Source of the DNA: an uncultured Salinisphaerales bacterium
GTDB taxonomy: Bacteria > Pseudomonadota > Gammaproteobacteria > Nevskiales > CAJXLF01
DNA: 64,000 bases
Assembly: GCA_913055805.1 (NCBI GenBank)
Contig: CAJXLF010000009.1
Span: 1 to 64,000, forward strand
Reading direction: 5' to 3'
Below the pieces are notes generated by a model. The model saw only the letters and a program-made list of their open reading frames with translations, was not told the DNA's origin and ran no database searches. A program made the position numbers and the translations under genes. Below are positions 1 to 7,898 of the stretch, one piece after another. Every line of letters begins with the position of its first letter. Position 1 is the stretch's first letter.

Positions 1-548
1 CGTTTCACCAGACCACTGTCCGGATACTTGCGCAGGTCCGTCGGTCCTGCGCCCGAAACGACAGCCGCGACCCTGGCGGCCTCGTCTTCAGTGTCCTGAA
101 CACCCAGCATCAGGGCCAGGTGACCGCCGGCGGAATAGCCCATGGCTCCGATCTGCCGGGCGCTGGCCTTGTAGCGCGCCGCGTTGGCCCGCAGCCAGCG
201 GACCGCGGCCCGGCAGTCCTCGACCTGGGCCGGGTAGCTGTGCTGTCTTGCCGAGCGATAACTGATATTCATGGCCACAAACCCCTGCCGTGCCAGATAC
301 TGCGCCACGCTGTTCATGTCGCTGCGTTCACCGCCAACCCAACCGCCGCCGTGGATGACGACCACGGCCGGAAACGGGCCGGCGCCTTCAGGCACATAAA
401 CATCCGCCGTCAGTTTCTCCCTGGCATGCTCGGCATAGGTTTGTTCGGCGGCTACAGAGTATTCATGGTGCGGCGCCGCGCCCAACACGGCGCAAGCGCC
501 GAGTAATACGGCACTGAGCAGGAAAAGTAGCGTTGATCTGGTTCGCAT
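1..548 (-). CDS. Alpha/beta hydrolase (esterase/lipase-like), exported, C-terminus cut by window edge
   Basis: This reverse-strand gene starts at the ATG at 546-548 and runs off the left edge, so only about 182 residues are visible. The N-terminus is a hydrophobic export signal with a lipobox-like LLGAC near residue 19. The oxyanion motif HGGGW and the nucleophile motif GYSAGG follow, the hallmarks of the hormone-sensitive-lipase/BD-FAE type of carboxylesterase. Likely a periplasmic or membrane-anchored hydrolase of small esters; the substrate is unknown. The catalytic Asp and His lie beyond the edge. Its neighbour is the anti-sigma gene on the same strand, and a link between them is not evident. 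Confidence 0.85.
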   Translation of the reverse strand, partial: MRTRSTLLFLLSAVLLGACAVLGAAPHHEYSVAAEQTYAEHAREKLTADVYVPEGAGPFPAVVVIHGGGWVGGERSDMNSVAQYLARQGFVAMNISYRSARQHSYPAQVEDCRAAVRWLRANAARYKASARQIGAMGYSAGGHLALMLGVQDTEDEAARVAAVVSGAGPTDLRKYPDSGLVK

Positions 549-613
549 GGGGCATTCCTCGTTGCTGTCTTGAACGTTATACGCCGCGGACAGTCTTTTG
601 GATGCCTGGTTCC

Positions 614-1327
614 TCAGGTTTCCCGGTAAGTCTGTATATACAGTATCGGACCGGTGGCAACGCCCGTGGGTGAGCCGCCCCTGGGCTCCAGACTGACAGC
701 GAAGCCGATGCCTTCGCGCAGTGGTGTGGAAGACTTCACGACATACTTGCGTCCCTGCTCGGTAGGCATCAGGCCCAGCGATATGGGGGGCTCGCCGGAT
801 TCCAGCACCAGCCAGAGTTCCAGTGACTTGTCATCCGGCAACCGCACATTTCGGACGGTACTGACCACCACCGTGTCCTTGCTGGAGTCGGCATCCACCT
901 TCCATACCGGCTGTGCCAGCTCGTTCTGCAGGGCGACTTCGATATCCGGCGTAAAGCGGGTGACTTCCTCGGCCGGGCCGAACACCAGCACGGCGACCAG
1001 CAAGGCCGCCAACCCGAAGGACACCCAGGCACCACGCAACCAGTGCAGACGCGAAGTCGCCTGACTCTTGCCCGGCAAGCTCGCTTGCATACCCAGCCGG
1101 GTCTGAATGGAGGTCCATACACGGCTGGGTGGTTGCACCGGCACCACCTGATCGGCCAGCGGCTGCAGGGCCTGCTCCCAGTAACCGGTGCGGTTCTGCA
1201 GATCCGGATCCTGATTCAGCCAGCGCTCGAAGCGCAATCGGGCAGAACCACGCAAGGTGCCCAGTACATATTGAGCCGCCAATGCTTCACGCAGTTGTTC
1301 GTTCTGGTAATTCATCGCTGCAGACAC
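614..1327 (-). CDS. Anti-sigma factor, RskA/anti-sigma-K type, membrane-anchored
   Basis: A protein of 237 residues. The N-terminal cytoplasmic part (about 1-90) holds the YVLGTL motif typical of sigma-binding anti-sigma domains. One transmembrane segment lies near residues 98-118 (rich in L, A and V), followed by a periplasmic RskA-like domain. It would sequester the ECF sigma factor encoded just upstream and release it on an envelope or oxidative signal. The start codon overlaps the sigma gene's 3' end by about 16 bases, which indicates translational coupling. No zinc-binding ChrR-type HxxxCxxC motif is visible, so a ChrR-like zinc sensor is not supported. Confidence 0.85.
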   Translation of the reverse strand: MSAAMNYQNEQLREALAAQYVLGTLRGSARLRFERWLNQDPDLQNRTGYWEQALQPLADQVVPVQPPSRVWTSIQTRLGMQASLPGKSQATSRLHWLRGAWVSFGLAALLVAVLVFGPAEEVTRFTPDIEVALQNELAQPVWKVDADSSKDTVVVSTVRNVRLPDDKSLELWLVLESGEPPISLGLMPTEQGRKYVVKSSTPLREGIGFAVSLEPRGGSPTGVATGPILYIQTYRET

Positions 1328-1845
1328 TCCTTGAGCTGCTGCAGCCCACGGCGTATCCAGCTTTTCACCGTACCCAGCGGTGTATCCAGCCGGTCACTCA
1401 GTTCCTGGTGGCTGTAACCATCCACATAGGCAAGTGCTATGCACTCACGCTGTTCGTTCTGGAGTTCCTCCATGCAGAGTTCCAGATCAGCGTTCTCCGC
1501 CGCCATCATCTGGGCGCCCTGCTGCTCCGGCATCACGGAATCCGGTAATTCTTCAAGCGGGGTTTCGCGCGCCGACTTGCGCAACATATCGAGCGCCCGG
1601 TAACGGGTGATGGAGGTCATCCAGGTGTTCACCTGCGCCTTGTCGGCACGGTATTCACCGGCTTTCTGCCAAATCTGAACGAATGCATCCTGAAGCGCCT
1701 CTTCCGCAAGGGAGCGTGTATGCAATATACGCAGCGCAACGCCAAACAGATGCGGGGACGTCAGGTTATATAGCTGCTGAAACGCTGCCCGGTCGCGCAA
1801 GGCCGTCCTGGCGAGCAGTTGCTCAAGTTGTTGATTCTCAGCCAC
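1312..1845 (-). CDS. ECF-family RNA polymerase sigma factor (SigK/RpoE-like)
   Basis: Sigma-70 region 2 is seen from LFGVALRIL through the DAFVQIWQKA stretch. Region 4 with its helix-turn-helix (HQELSDRLDTPLGTVKSWI) is at the C-terminus. I place the start at the GTG at 1843-1845, which gives 177 residues, the usual ECF length, and about 11 residues before the conserved LLARTALRDRAAF. The frame stays open to an ATG at 1930-1932 (206 residues), but that extension has no family resemblance. The gene is divergent from the lipid-modification operon beginning at 1986 and coupled to the anti-sigma gene. By analogy with other sigma/anti-sigma pairs beside CFA-synthase operons it may control that operon. 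Confidence 0.88.
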   Translation of the reverse strand: MAENQQLEQLLARTALRDRAAFQQLYNLTSPHLFGVALRILHTRSLAEEALQDAFVQIWQKAGEYRADKAQVNTWMTSITRYRALDMLRKSARETPLEELPDSVMPEQQGAQMMAAENADLELCMEELQNEQRECIALAYVDGYSHQELSDRLDTPLGTVKSWIRRGLQQLKECLQR

Positions 1846-1924
1846 AACAAAATTTCTTGGACAGGATATCCATAGCATGCCGTCGACCATCCACTGCGGC
1901 AAGAAAAAAAGTCGAATCTGTCCT

Positions 1925-1971
1925 GCATCCAAACCCCTGACTGCTGCGTATATAGAGACATCCAGGGGTTT
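1925..1971 (+). promoter_or_regulatory. Inverted repeat and putative ECF promoter before the lipid-modification operon
   Basis: A perfect 9-bp inverted repeat (AAACCCCTG at 1931-1939 and CAGGGGTTT at 1963-1971) sits 14 bases before the ATG at 1986. Overlapping it are GCATCCA (1925-1931) and GCGTATA (1946-1952). These resemble the -35 and -10 elements of ECF promoters with roughly the right spacing. The repeat could be an operator or a 5' UTR hairpin. The repeat is seen directly; the promoter reading is inference. Confidence 0.4.
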
Positions 1972-1985
1972 TCGGAGTTATTTGC

Positions 1986-3224
1986 ATGAGAATTGCGATC
2001 ATAGGCAGCGGCATATCAGGACTGGTCTGCGCCCACCTGCTGCGACGCCAGCATGAAGTGGTGCTGTTTGAAAAAGAGCCCCGCCTGGGCGGGCATACAC
2101 ACACCGTGGATGTCACCCTCGGCGGACAGCAATATGCTGTCGATACCGGATTCATCGTCTATAACGACCGCACCTATCCCTACTTCACCAAACTGCTGAA
2201 ACAGCTGCGGGTGCAGGGTCTGCCTACCCAGATGAGTTTCAGCGTCAGCTGCACCCGCAGTGGCATTGAATACGGCAGCATTGGCTTCAACGGCCTGTTT
2301 GCCCAGCGCAGCAACCTGCTGCGCTCCGATCATTACCGCATGCTGCGGGACATTGTTCGTTTCAATCGCGAAAGTCGCCGCCTGCTCGCTTCACCCTGCG
2401 GCCTGAGCCTGGGGCAATACCTGGAGAACGGCGATTATTCGCAGGATTTCATCGATCGCTACCTGCTGCCGATGTGCTCAGCCATCTGGTCCGGTTCGTT
2501 GTCAACGGCCGGCGAGTTTCCGGCAGATCATTTCGTGGAGTTCTTCGACAACCACGGCCTGCTTACCGTGACGCGCCACCCGCAGTGGTATGTGATTCAT
2601 GGCGGCTCACGTGAATATGTACGGCGCATAGCCCTGCTGATGGGCGACCGCGCAAGGCTGAATACCCCCGTAGAGTCTGTGCAACGTCACCCCGATCACG
2701 TCCGCGTCACGACCGCCCAGGGCACGGAACGCTTCGATCAGGTGATATTCGCATGCCACAGCGACCAGGCACTGCGCTTGCTGGCGGACCCAGGCCCGCG
2801 TGAGCAGGAAATTCTGGGCCAGCTGCCCTATCAGAAAAACGAGGTACTGCTGCATACGGACCGTGCCCTGCTGCCACGTAACCCGCGTGCCTGGGCCTCC
2901 TGGAACTACCGCGTGAGTGAAGACCGCGAACGTCCCGCCACCGTGACCTATCACATGAATCGCCTGCAACAACTGAATGCCCCGGAGGAACTCTGCGTCA
3001 CCCTGAATCAGGGCGAGCAGGTGAATGAGGAAAAAATCCTGGGTCGTTATGAGTACGACCACCCGGTCTACACCCTCAGTGCACAAAAGGCCCGTGAGCG
3101 GCGCCAGGAGATCAGTGGCCAGAACCGTACGCATTTCTGTGGCGCCTATTGGCGCAATGGCTTCCACGAAGATGGCGTACACAGTGCCCTGGATGTCACC
3201 GCCCAATTCGGAGAATCGCTGTGA
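1986..3224 (+). CDS. FAD/NAD(P)-dependent oxidoreductase (amine-oxidase/desaturase-like fold)
   Basis: A protein of 412 residues. It begins with the dinucleotide-binding motif GSGISGL (residues 7-13) and the acidic residue ending the second strand (LFEKE). The downstream GGHTHTVDV segment is typical of flavoproteins of the amine oxidase/phytoene desaturase superfamily found next to DUF1365 and CFA synthase. It is first gene of an operon; the next gene overlaps its stop as GTGA. By family context it probably desaturates or otherwise oxidises an acyl chain attached to phospholipid, working with the methyltransferases downstream. The exact substrate is unknown. Confidence 0.85.
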   Translation: MRIAIIGSGISGLVCAHLLRRQHEVVLFEKEPRLGGHTHTVDVTLGGQQYAVDTGFIVYNDRTYPYFTKLLKQLRVQGLPTQMSFSVSCTRSGIEYGSIGFNGLFAQRSNLLRSDHYRMLRDIVRFNRESRRLLASPCGLSLGQYLENGDYSQDFIDRYLLPMCSAIWSGSLSTAGEFPADHFVEFFDNHGLLTVTRHPQWYVIHGGSREYVRRIALLMGDRARLNTPVESVQRHPDHVRVTTAQGTERFDQVIFACHSDQALRLLADPGPREQEILGQLPYQKNEVLLHTDRALLPRNPRAWASWNYRVSEDRERPATVTYHMNRLQQLNAPEELCVTLNQGEQVNEEKILGRYEYDHPVYTLSAQKARERRQEISGQNRTHFCGAYWRNGFHEDGVHSALDVTAQFGESL

Positions 3225-4018
3225 TCGAACAGACGCACTGCCTGTATACCGGCGAAGTCAGTCACGCGCGACATTCACCCAGGACGCATCGTTTCAACTA
3301 TCGCCTCAGCATGCTCTGTCTGGATCTTGATCGTCTGGAGCAGGCCTTTCGCGGACGCTGGTTCTGGTCACTGGAACAAACCAATATCGTCAGTTTCAGA
3401 CGCAGTGATTACCTGCCCGGCAGAACACAAAATCTGGCCGAGGCGGCTCGTGATCTGGTGGAACAGACGCATGGACAGCGGCCGACTGGTCGCATCATGT
3501 TGCTGACCCAGCCGCGTTATTTCGGCTTCTGCTTCAACCCCATCAGCCTGTTCTTCTGCCACGACGGCAGCGGGCAATTGCGCTGGATCATTGCCGAGGT
3601 ACACAACACGCCCTGGAATGAACGGCATCCCTATGTGCTGGCCATCCCTGACGGCCAGAGCGCCAGCATCTCGCTGGAATTCGCCAAGGCCCTGCATGTA
3701 TCGCCCTTCATGGATATGGACATGCTCTACCACCTGCGGATACTGAAAACCGAACATGCCCTATTGATCGGCCTGCAGAATCATCGCAAGGACAAGGTGT
3801 TGTTCCATGCCGGCCTGCAGTTACGCGCCCGACCACTGAACAGTGCGGCCTGCGCACATGCCTTGATCGCCACGCCTTTCATGACCCTGAAAATAGCCGC
3901 CGCCATTTACTGGCAGGCCCTGCGGCTCTGGCTCAAAGGTGTACCGTTCGTCCGCCACCCCCGGGCGGGCGCACCCGATTCCTCCACCCCCAGTCACTCT
4001 GAAAGGAATGGCACATGA
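3221..4018 (+). CDS. DUF1365 family protein
   Basis: I start this gene at the GTG at 3221, which overlaps the preceding stop (GTGA) and gives 265 residues beginning VIEQTHCLYTGEVSHARHS. The upstream extension to 3149 lies wholly inside the flavoprotein gene. The conserved DUF1365 core is present, including FGFCFNPISLFFCHD with its FNPxS motif, and the family typically begins with a YxGxVxHxR segment, also seen. DUF1365 proteins are almost always encoded between an FAD oxidoreductase and a CFA-synthase-like methyltransferase, as here. Their activity is not established; a role in lipid modification is inferred from that linkage. Confidence 0.88.
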   Translation: MIEQTHCLYTGEVSHARHSPRTHRFNYRLSMLCLDLDRLEQAFRGRWFWSLEQTNIVSFRRSDYLPGRTQNLAEAARDLVEQTHGQRPTGRIMLLTQPRYFGFCFNPISLFFCHDGSGQLRWIIAEVHNTPWNERHPYVLAIPDGQSASISLEFAKALHVSPFMDMDMLYHLRILKTEHALLIGLQNHRKDKVLFHAGLQLRARPLNSAACAHALIATPFMTLKIAAAIYWQALRLWLKGVPFVRHPRAGAPDSSTPSHSERNGT

Positions 4019-5307
4019 GTGAACATATTTCTGCCTACGCCGACAACCTGAACACCGGCAGCTCCGGCCTGCTATCCGAGCGCATGCTGCGCGAGGCCTT
4101 TCTCAACCGCATTCGCCATCTTTCGGAAGGCGCGGTGCGCATGCATGAAGCGGAAGCAGGCGCGACCCTGCTCGGTCCGGATGCCGAACATGAGCACTGC
4201 GAACCCATTGACGTACATATCCACGATCCTGCCTTCTATCAACACGCCTGCCTGGGCGGCGCCGTGGGACTGGGTGAGGCCTATATGCTGGGACTATGGG
4301 ACAGCCCTGATCTGGTCGGCCTGGTGCGTCTGTTCATCCGCAACCTTGATCAGCTGGACGCCATGGACAGCGGCCTGGCCTGCCTGAAAAAACCGGCGCT
4401 CAGATTCCTCGACTGGCGCCGCCGTAATCACCGGGACAACAGCCGCCTGAATATCGCCGCCCATTACGATCTGGGCAATGACTTCTTCCGCCTGTTTCTG
4501 GACGAAAGCATGATGTATTCATCGGCCATTTTCCGGAACAGCACCGACTCCCTGGAAGAGGCACAGTTCAACAAGCTGGACATGATCTGCCGCAAGCTTG
4601 ATCTCCAGCCGGGTGAACATCTGGTGGAAATCGGTACCGGCTGGGGTGCAATGGCCATGCATGCAGCCCGGCACTACGGCGTCCGGGTCACCACCACGAC
4701 CATTTCGCAGGAACAATACGACCTGGCGCTGACACGCATCCTCGGGGCCGGACTGGGAGAACAGGTCACGGTACTCAAGGCGGATTACCGCGATCTGCCC
4801 ACAACACTTTCAGGCCAGTGCGACAAACTCGTTTCCATCGAAATGATCGAAGCGGTGGGACATGAGTACCTGCCCCGCTATCTCTCGGTGGTGGAAAGCC
4901 TGCTCAAACCGGATGGACGCGCCCTGATCCAGGCCATCACCTGCAAGGATCAGAGATATGCACGCTACCGGCGCACTCCTGACTTTATCCGACGCTATAT
5001 CTTTCCCGGTGGCCATCTACCCTCCATCACCGAGCTGATGAAAGCGGCGACTACCGGTAGCGGCCTGCGTCTGGCGCATCTGGAAGACTTTGCCGAAGAC
5101 TATGCACGCACGCTGGAAATATGGCGGCAGCGCTTCTGGCATGAGGCCGCCGCCATCCGCCGGCTGGGCTATAGTGAAACCTTCATGCGCATGTGGGATT
5201 TCTACCTGGCCATCTGTGAGGCCGGATTTGCGGAACGGCATATCGGCGTTGCCCATATCCTGTTCGACTCGCCGGCTCGGCGCAGTGGCCGCGTGATAAC
5301 GGGGTAA
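4015..5307 (+). CDS. Cyclopropane-fatty-acyl-phospholipid synthase-like SAM methyltransferase (first copy)
   Basis: A protein of 430 residues starting at an ATGA overlap with the DUF1365 gene. The N-terminal domain (about 1-130) is the lipid-binding region of CFA synthases. The C-terminal Rossmann domain carries the AdoMet motif VEIGTGWGAMAMHAARHYG near residue 202. The family transfers a methyl group from AdoMet to the double bond of an unsaturated acyl chain in membrane phospholipid, giving cyclopropane or methyl-branched products. Motif I reads GTGWG rather than the common GCGWG. A second, more divergent copy closes the operon (6798-7898), so two successive methyl-transfer steps are possible. 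Confidence 0.9.
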   Translation: MSEHISAYADNLNTGSSGLLSERMLREAFLNRIRHLSEGAVRMHEAEAGATLLGPDAEHEHCEPIDVHIHDPAFYQHACLGGAVGLGEAYMLGLWDSPDLVGLVRLFIRNLDQLDAMDSGLACLKKPALRFLDWRRRNHRDNSRLNIAAHYDLGNDFFRLFLDESMMYSSAIFRNSTDSLEEAQFNKLDMICRKLDLQPGEHLVEIGTGWGAMAMHAARHYGVRVTTTTISQEQYDLALTRILGAGLGEQVTVLKADYRDLPTTLSGQCDKLVSIEMIEAVGHEYLPRYLSVVESLLKPDGRALIQAITCKDQRYARYRRTPDFIRRYIFPGGHLPSITELMKAATTGSGLRLAHLEDFAEDYARTLEIWRQRFWHEAAAIRRLGYSETFMRMWDFYLAICEAGFAERHIGVAHILFDSPARRSGRVITG

Positions 5308-5310
5308 GTC

Positions 5311-6093
5311 ATGGCCATATGGCAGAGCATGTTGTTGCACGCTGTTATCGCTGTCGCCGCGGTCTATATGACCTGGCGGGTGCAATGCCGTACCCGCAAC
5401 GCCGGTATCGTTGATATCAGCTGGACACTCATCGTGGGCGCGGCCGGCCCCTGCTACGCAATACTCGGCACCGGCCACCCGAGCATGCGAATCTTGCTGG
5501 CCGCGCTGAGCATTACCTGGGCGCTACGCCTGGCCGGCTATCTGGCGATACGCAATATCGGCAAGCCCGAGGACCGGCGTTATGCCGAACTGCGCGAACA
5601 ATGGGGCACGCAGGCCAACCGCAGTATGCTGAAGTTCTATCTGTTTCAGGCCGCAATTGCCTGGTTCATCGGCCTCAGCTTCCTGCCCCTGGCGTCCACC
5701 ACCGAACTGCCCGCTGCGATCTGGCTGCTTGTCGGTGTCGCGCTTTGCGTAAGCGGCATCATTGGCGAAGGCCTGGCCGACTGGCAGCTGGCCCGCTTCA
5801 AGCGCGATCCGCAGAACAAGGGGCGCGTCTGCAATGCCGGGTTATGGCGTTATTCACGCCACCCCAACTATTTCTTTGAGTGCCTGCACTGGTGCGGCTA
5901 TCCGGTGCTGGCCATCGGCGCACCCCTGGCCGCACTGAGCCTGATCGGTCCGCTGGTGATTGCCCTGCTGCTGCTCAAGGTCAGTGGCATTCCCACGGTG
6001 GAGGCACGTAATGCCGCCGCACAGCGCGAGGGCTACGCAGACTATATACGCCGCACCAGCGCCTTTATCCCGCTGCCGCCGCGCAAGGGTTGA
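5311..6093 (+). CDS. DUF1295 family membrane protein (steroid 5-alpha-reductase/ICMT-like fold)
   Basis: A protein of 260 residues with about six to seven hydrophobic segments. The C-terminal signature RYSRHPNYFFECLHWCGYP is diagnostic of DUF1295 and of the wider steroid-5-alpha-reductase/isoprenylcysteine methyltransferase superfamily, where this region binds NADPH or AdoMet. It starts 3 bases after the first methyltransferase gene with GGGGTAA upstream, and is followed directly by the exported-protein gene. In this context it may be an integral-membrane reductase acting on an acyl or terpenoid substrate; the reaction is unproven. Confidence 0.85.
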   Translation: MAIWQSMLLHAVIAVAAVYMTWRVQCRTRNAGIVDISWTLIVGAAGPCYAILGTGHPSMRILLAALSITWALRLAGYLAIRNIGKPEDRRYAELREQWGTQANRSMLKFYLFQAAIAWFIGLSFLPLASTTELPAAIWLLVGVALCVSGIIGEGLADWQLARFKRDPQNKGRVCNAGLWRYSRHPNYFFECLHWCGYPVLAIGAPLAALSLIGPLVIALLLLKVSGIPTVEARNAAAQREGYADYIRRTSAFIPLPPRKG

Positions 6094-6097
6094 TGAC

Positions 6098-6958
6098 ATG
6101 ACTGCCGCGCTTATCCCCCTGCTTTTCATTGCCCTGTTCGGCCTCCCGCTGAGCTGCCTGGCACAAGGCTATGACAATGGCCTGCTGGAGATTATCGGCA
6201 AGGCCTATGACCAGAAAACGGGGCAGTTCATTTACACCGAACATCACCTGCAGATGTATAACGACGGCGAACTGGTCCGTCACCATGTTGAATACCAGAA
6301 GCCGGACGGCTCTGCGCTGGCGACCAAGACGCTGGATTACGGTAATCAGCCCTTCGCGCCGGCATTTCAGTTACAGGACTGGCGCGACGGTTATCTGGAA
6401 GCGGCCGAGTACACGGACAAGGGCTATCGCCTGAAGCGGCGTGACCGCAAGTCAGCGCCAGCCAGCAGCAAACTCATCGACCCGCAGGGTGAACTGGAGT
6501 TGGTGTCCGATGCGGGCTTCGACCGCTATGTACAGGCCAGACTGCCCAACCTGATGGAACGCGGACTGCAGAAATTCCGCCTGGCCGTGGCCGGCCGCCT
6601 GGCCAGCTATGGCTTCACCGCCAGACTGGTGGAAAGAACCACCCTGTTCGGTCAGCAAGCCGCCCTGATACGGGTTGAGCTGTCCAACCTGCTCAGCCTG
6701 CTGGTGGACGGCATCGACATCACTTACGCCCTGGAAAGCGGCCACCTGCTGCGCTATTCAGGGATCAGCAATATTCGAGACGACAACGGAGTTCGCTATG
6801 ACGCGCGCATCGATTTTCCACCTGAACAACGGCGATTCAACCCCATCGGCGCGGACGCCGAAGGAACCCCTGGCTATCCGGCTTTGCGAAATGGGTCTGG
6901 TGCCGGATTCCCTGACACGCCTGTCGATCCGCAAACTCTGCCGTCAACGCCTGACTGA
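6098..6958 (+). CDS. Exported protein of unknown function in the lipid-modification operon
   Basis: The ATG at 6098 follows the preceding stop by 4 bases and opens a 24-residue signal peptide ending near SCLAQG. The mature part is about 260 residues. I do not recognise the family. It has alternating polar/hydrophobic segments (residues 40-120) that could form a beta-sandwich or lipid-binding shell, and no cysteine pairs. The last ~53 codons overlap the next gene in another frame, and the tail (rich in G, P and T) looks unconserved, so the natural C-terminus may be earlier or the frame may have shifted. Its position suggests a periplasmic partner in lipid modification. Confidence 0.6.
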   Translation: MTAALIPLLFIALFGLPLSCLAQGYDNGLLEIIGKAYDQKTGQFIYTEHHLQMYNDGELVRHHVEYQKPDGSALATKTLDYGNQPFAPAFQLQDWRDGYLEAAEYTDKGYRLKRRDRKSAPASSKLIDPQGELELVSDAGFDRYVQARLPNLMERGLQKFRLAVAGRLASYGFTARLVERTTLFGQQAALIRVELSNLLSLLVDGIDITYALESGHLLRYSGISNIRDDNGVRYDARIDFPPEQRRFNPIGADAEGTPGYPALRNGSGAGFPDTPVDPQTLPSTPD

Positions 6959-7898
6959 TGAACATCATCAGGATCTGACGCGCAGAGACAGTGTTTTCCG
7001 GCAACGCCTGTCGGAATGGAAAGGCGGGCCGCTTGCCATCGCCACCGACAAGGCCAATGAACAACATTACGAGGTGCCGCCGGCATTCTACGAACAGGTA
7101 CTGGGCGGGCATCTGAAATACAGCTGTGCCTGGTTTGGAGAAGGCATTGACGACCTCGACGCTGCAGAAAGCGCCATGCTGGAACTGACCTGTGCGCGTG
7201 CACAACTCAAAGACGGCATGGACATTCTGGAACTCGGTTGCGGCTGGGGTTCACTCAGTTTGTGGATGGCGACGCATTATCCGGAAGCTCGCATCACCGC
7301 CATCTCCAATTCACATCAACAACGCCTGTGGATCGAAGCCCAGGCCCGATTGCGCGGCCTGAAGAATCTGCAGGTCATCACCGCCGACATCAATGACTTC
7401 GGCAGCACGGAAAAATTTGACCGGGTCGTTTCAGTGGAGATGTTCGAACATGTGCGTAACCACGCCCTGCTGTTCCAGCGCATACATCACTGGCTCAAAC
7501 CGGGCGGCAAGTTGTTCACACATGTCTTCTGCCACCGCGAGCTGGCCTATCCCTTCGAATCCAGGGGCCAGTCAGACTGGATGAGCCGCCATTTCTTCAC
7601 CGGCGGCATGATGCCCAGCTTCGAACTGTTTCTGCACTACCAGGGAGACCTGAAACTGGCCGACCGCTGGTGGATCGACGGCCGTCATTACGAAGCCACC
7701 AGCAATGCCTGGCTGCAGCGGCTGGACCGGGAACGCAGTCAGCTATTGCAGGTGTTCGAAGATCAACTCAGCCAGCGCGAGGCCCGCATCATGCTGCAGC
7801 GCTGGCGCATGTTCTTCATGGCCGTAGCCGAACTGTTCGGTTATGAAAATGGCCAGCAATGGGGTGTGGGTCACTACCTGTTCTGCAAGGCGACCTGA
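6798..7898 (+). CDS. CFA-synthase-like SAM methyltransferase (second copy, short form)
   Basis: I choose the ATG at 6798 because ACGGAG lies 7 bases upstream and because the family's N-terminal segment (PLAIRLCEMGLVPDSL) begins soon after; this gives 366 residues. The AdoMet motif is LELGCGWGSLSLWMATHYP and the post-motif VVSVEMFEHVRN is also present. It lacks the long N-terminal domain of the first copy. The homologous part of the protein already starts inside the upstream gene, so the out-of-frame overlap of 161 bases is real on this side. It probably methylates an acyl chain already modified by the other enzymes. The gene converges on the monooxygenase gene with a 25-base overlap. Confidence 0.88.
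   Translation: MTRASIFHLNNGDSTPSARTPKEPLAIRLCEMGLVPDSLTRLSIRKLCRQRLTDEHHQDLTRRDSVFRQRLSEWKGGPLAIATDKANEQHYEVPPAFYEQVLGGHLKYSCAWFGEGIDDLDAAESAMLELTCARAQLKDGMDILELGCGWGSLSLWMATHYPEARITAISNSHQQRLWIEAQARLRGLKNLQVITADINDFGSTEKFDRVVSVEMFEHVRNHALLFQRIHHWLKPGGKLFTHVFCHRELAYPFESRGQSDWMSRHFFTGGMMPSFELFLHYQGDLKLADRWWIDGRHYEATSNAWLQRLDRERSQLLQVFEDQLSQREARIMLQRWRMFFMAVAELFGYENGQQWGVGHYLFCKAT

Noticed and set aside
614-1327. ChrR-type zinc anti-sigma factor
   Set aside because: The location beside a CFA operon invites the name, but the zinc ligands and cupin domain of ChrR are absent and the layout is RskA-like.
2607-3206. Minus-strand frame opposite the flavoprotein gene
   Set aside because: The plus-strand gene has an FAD motif and operon overlaps; the antisense frame has no domain or upstream signal.
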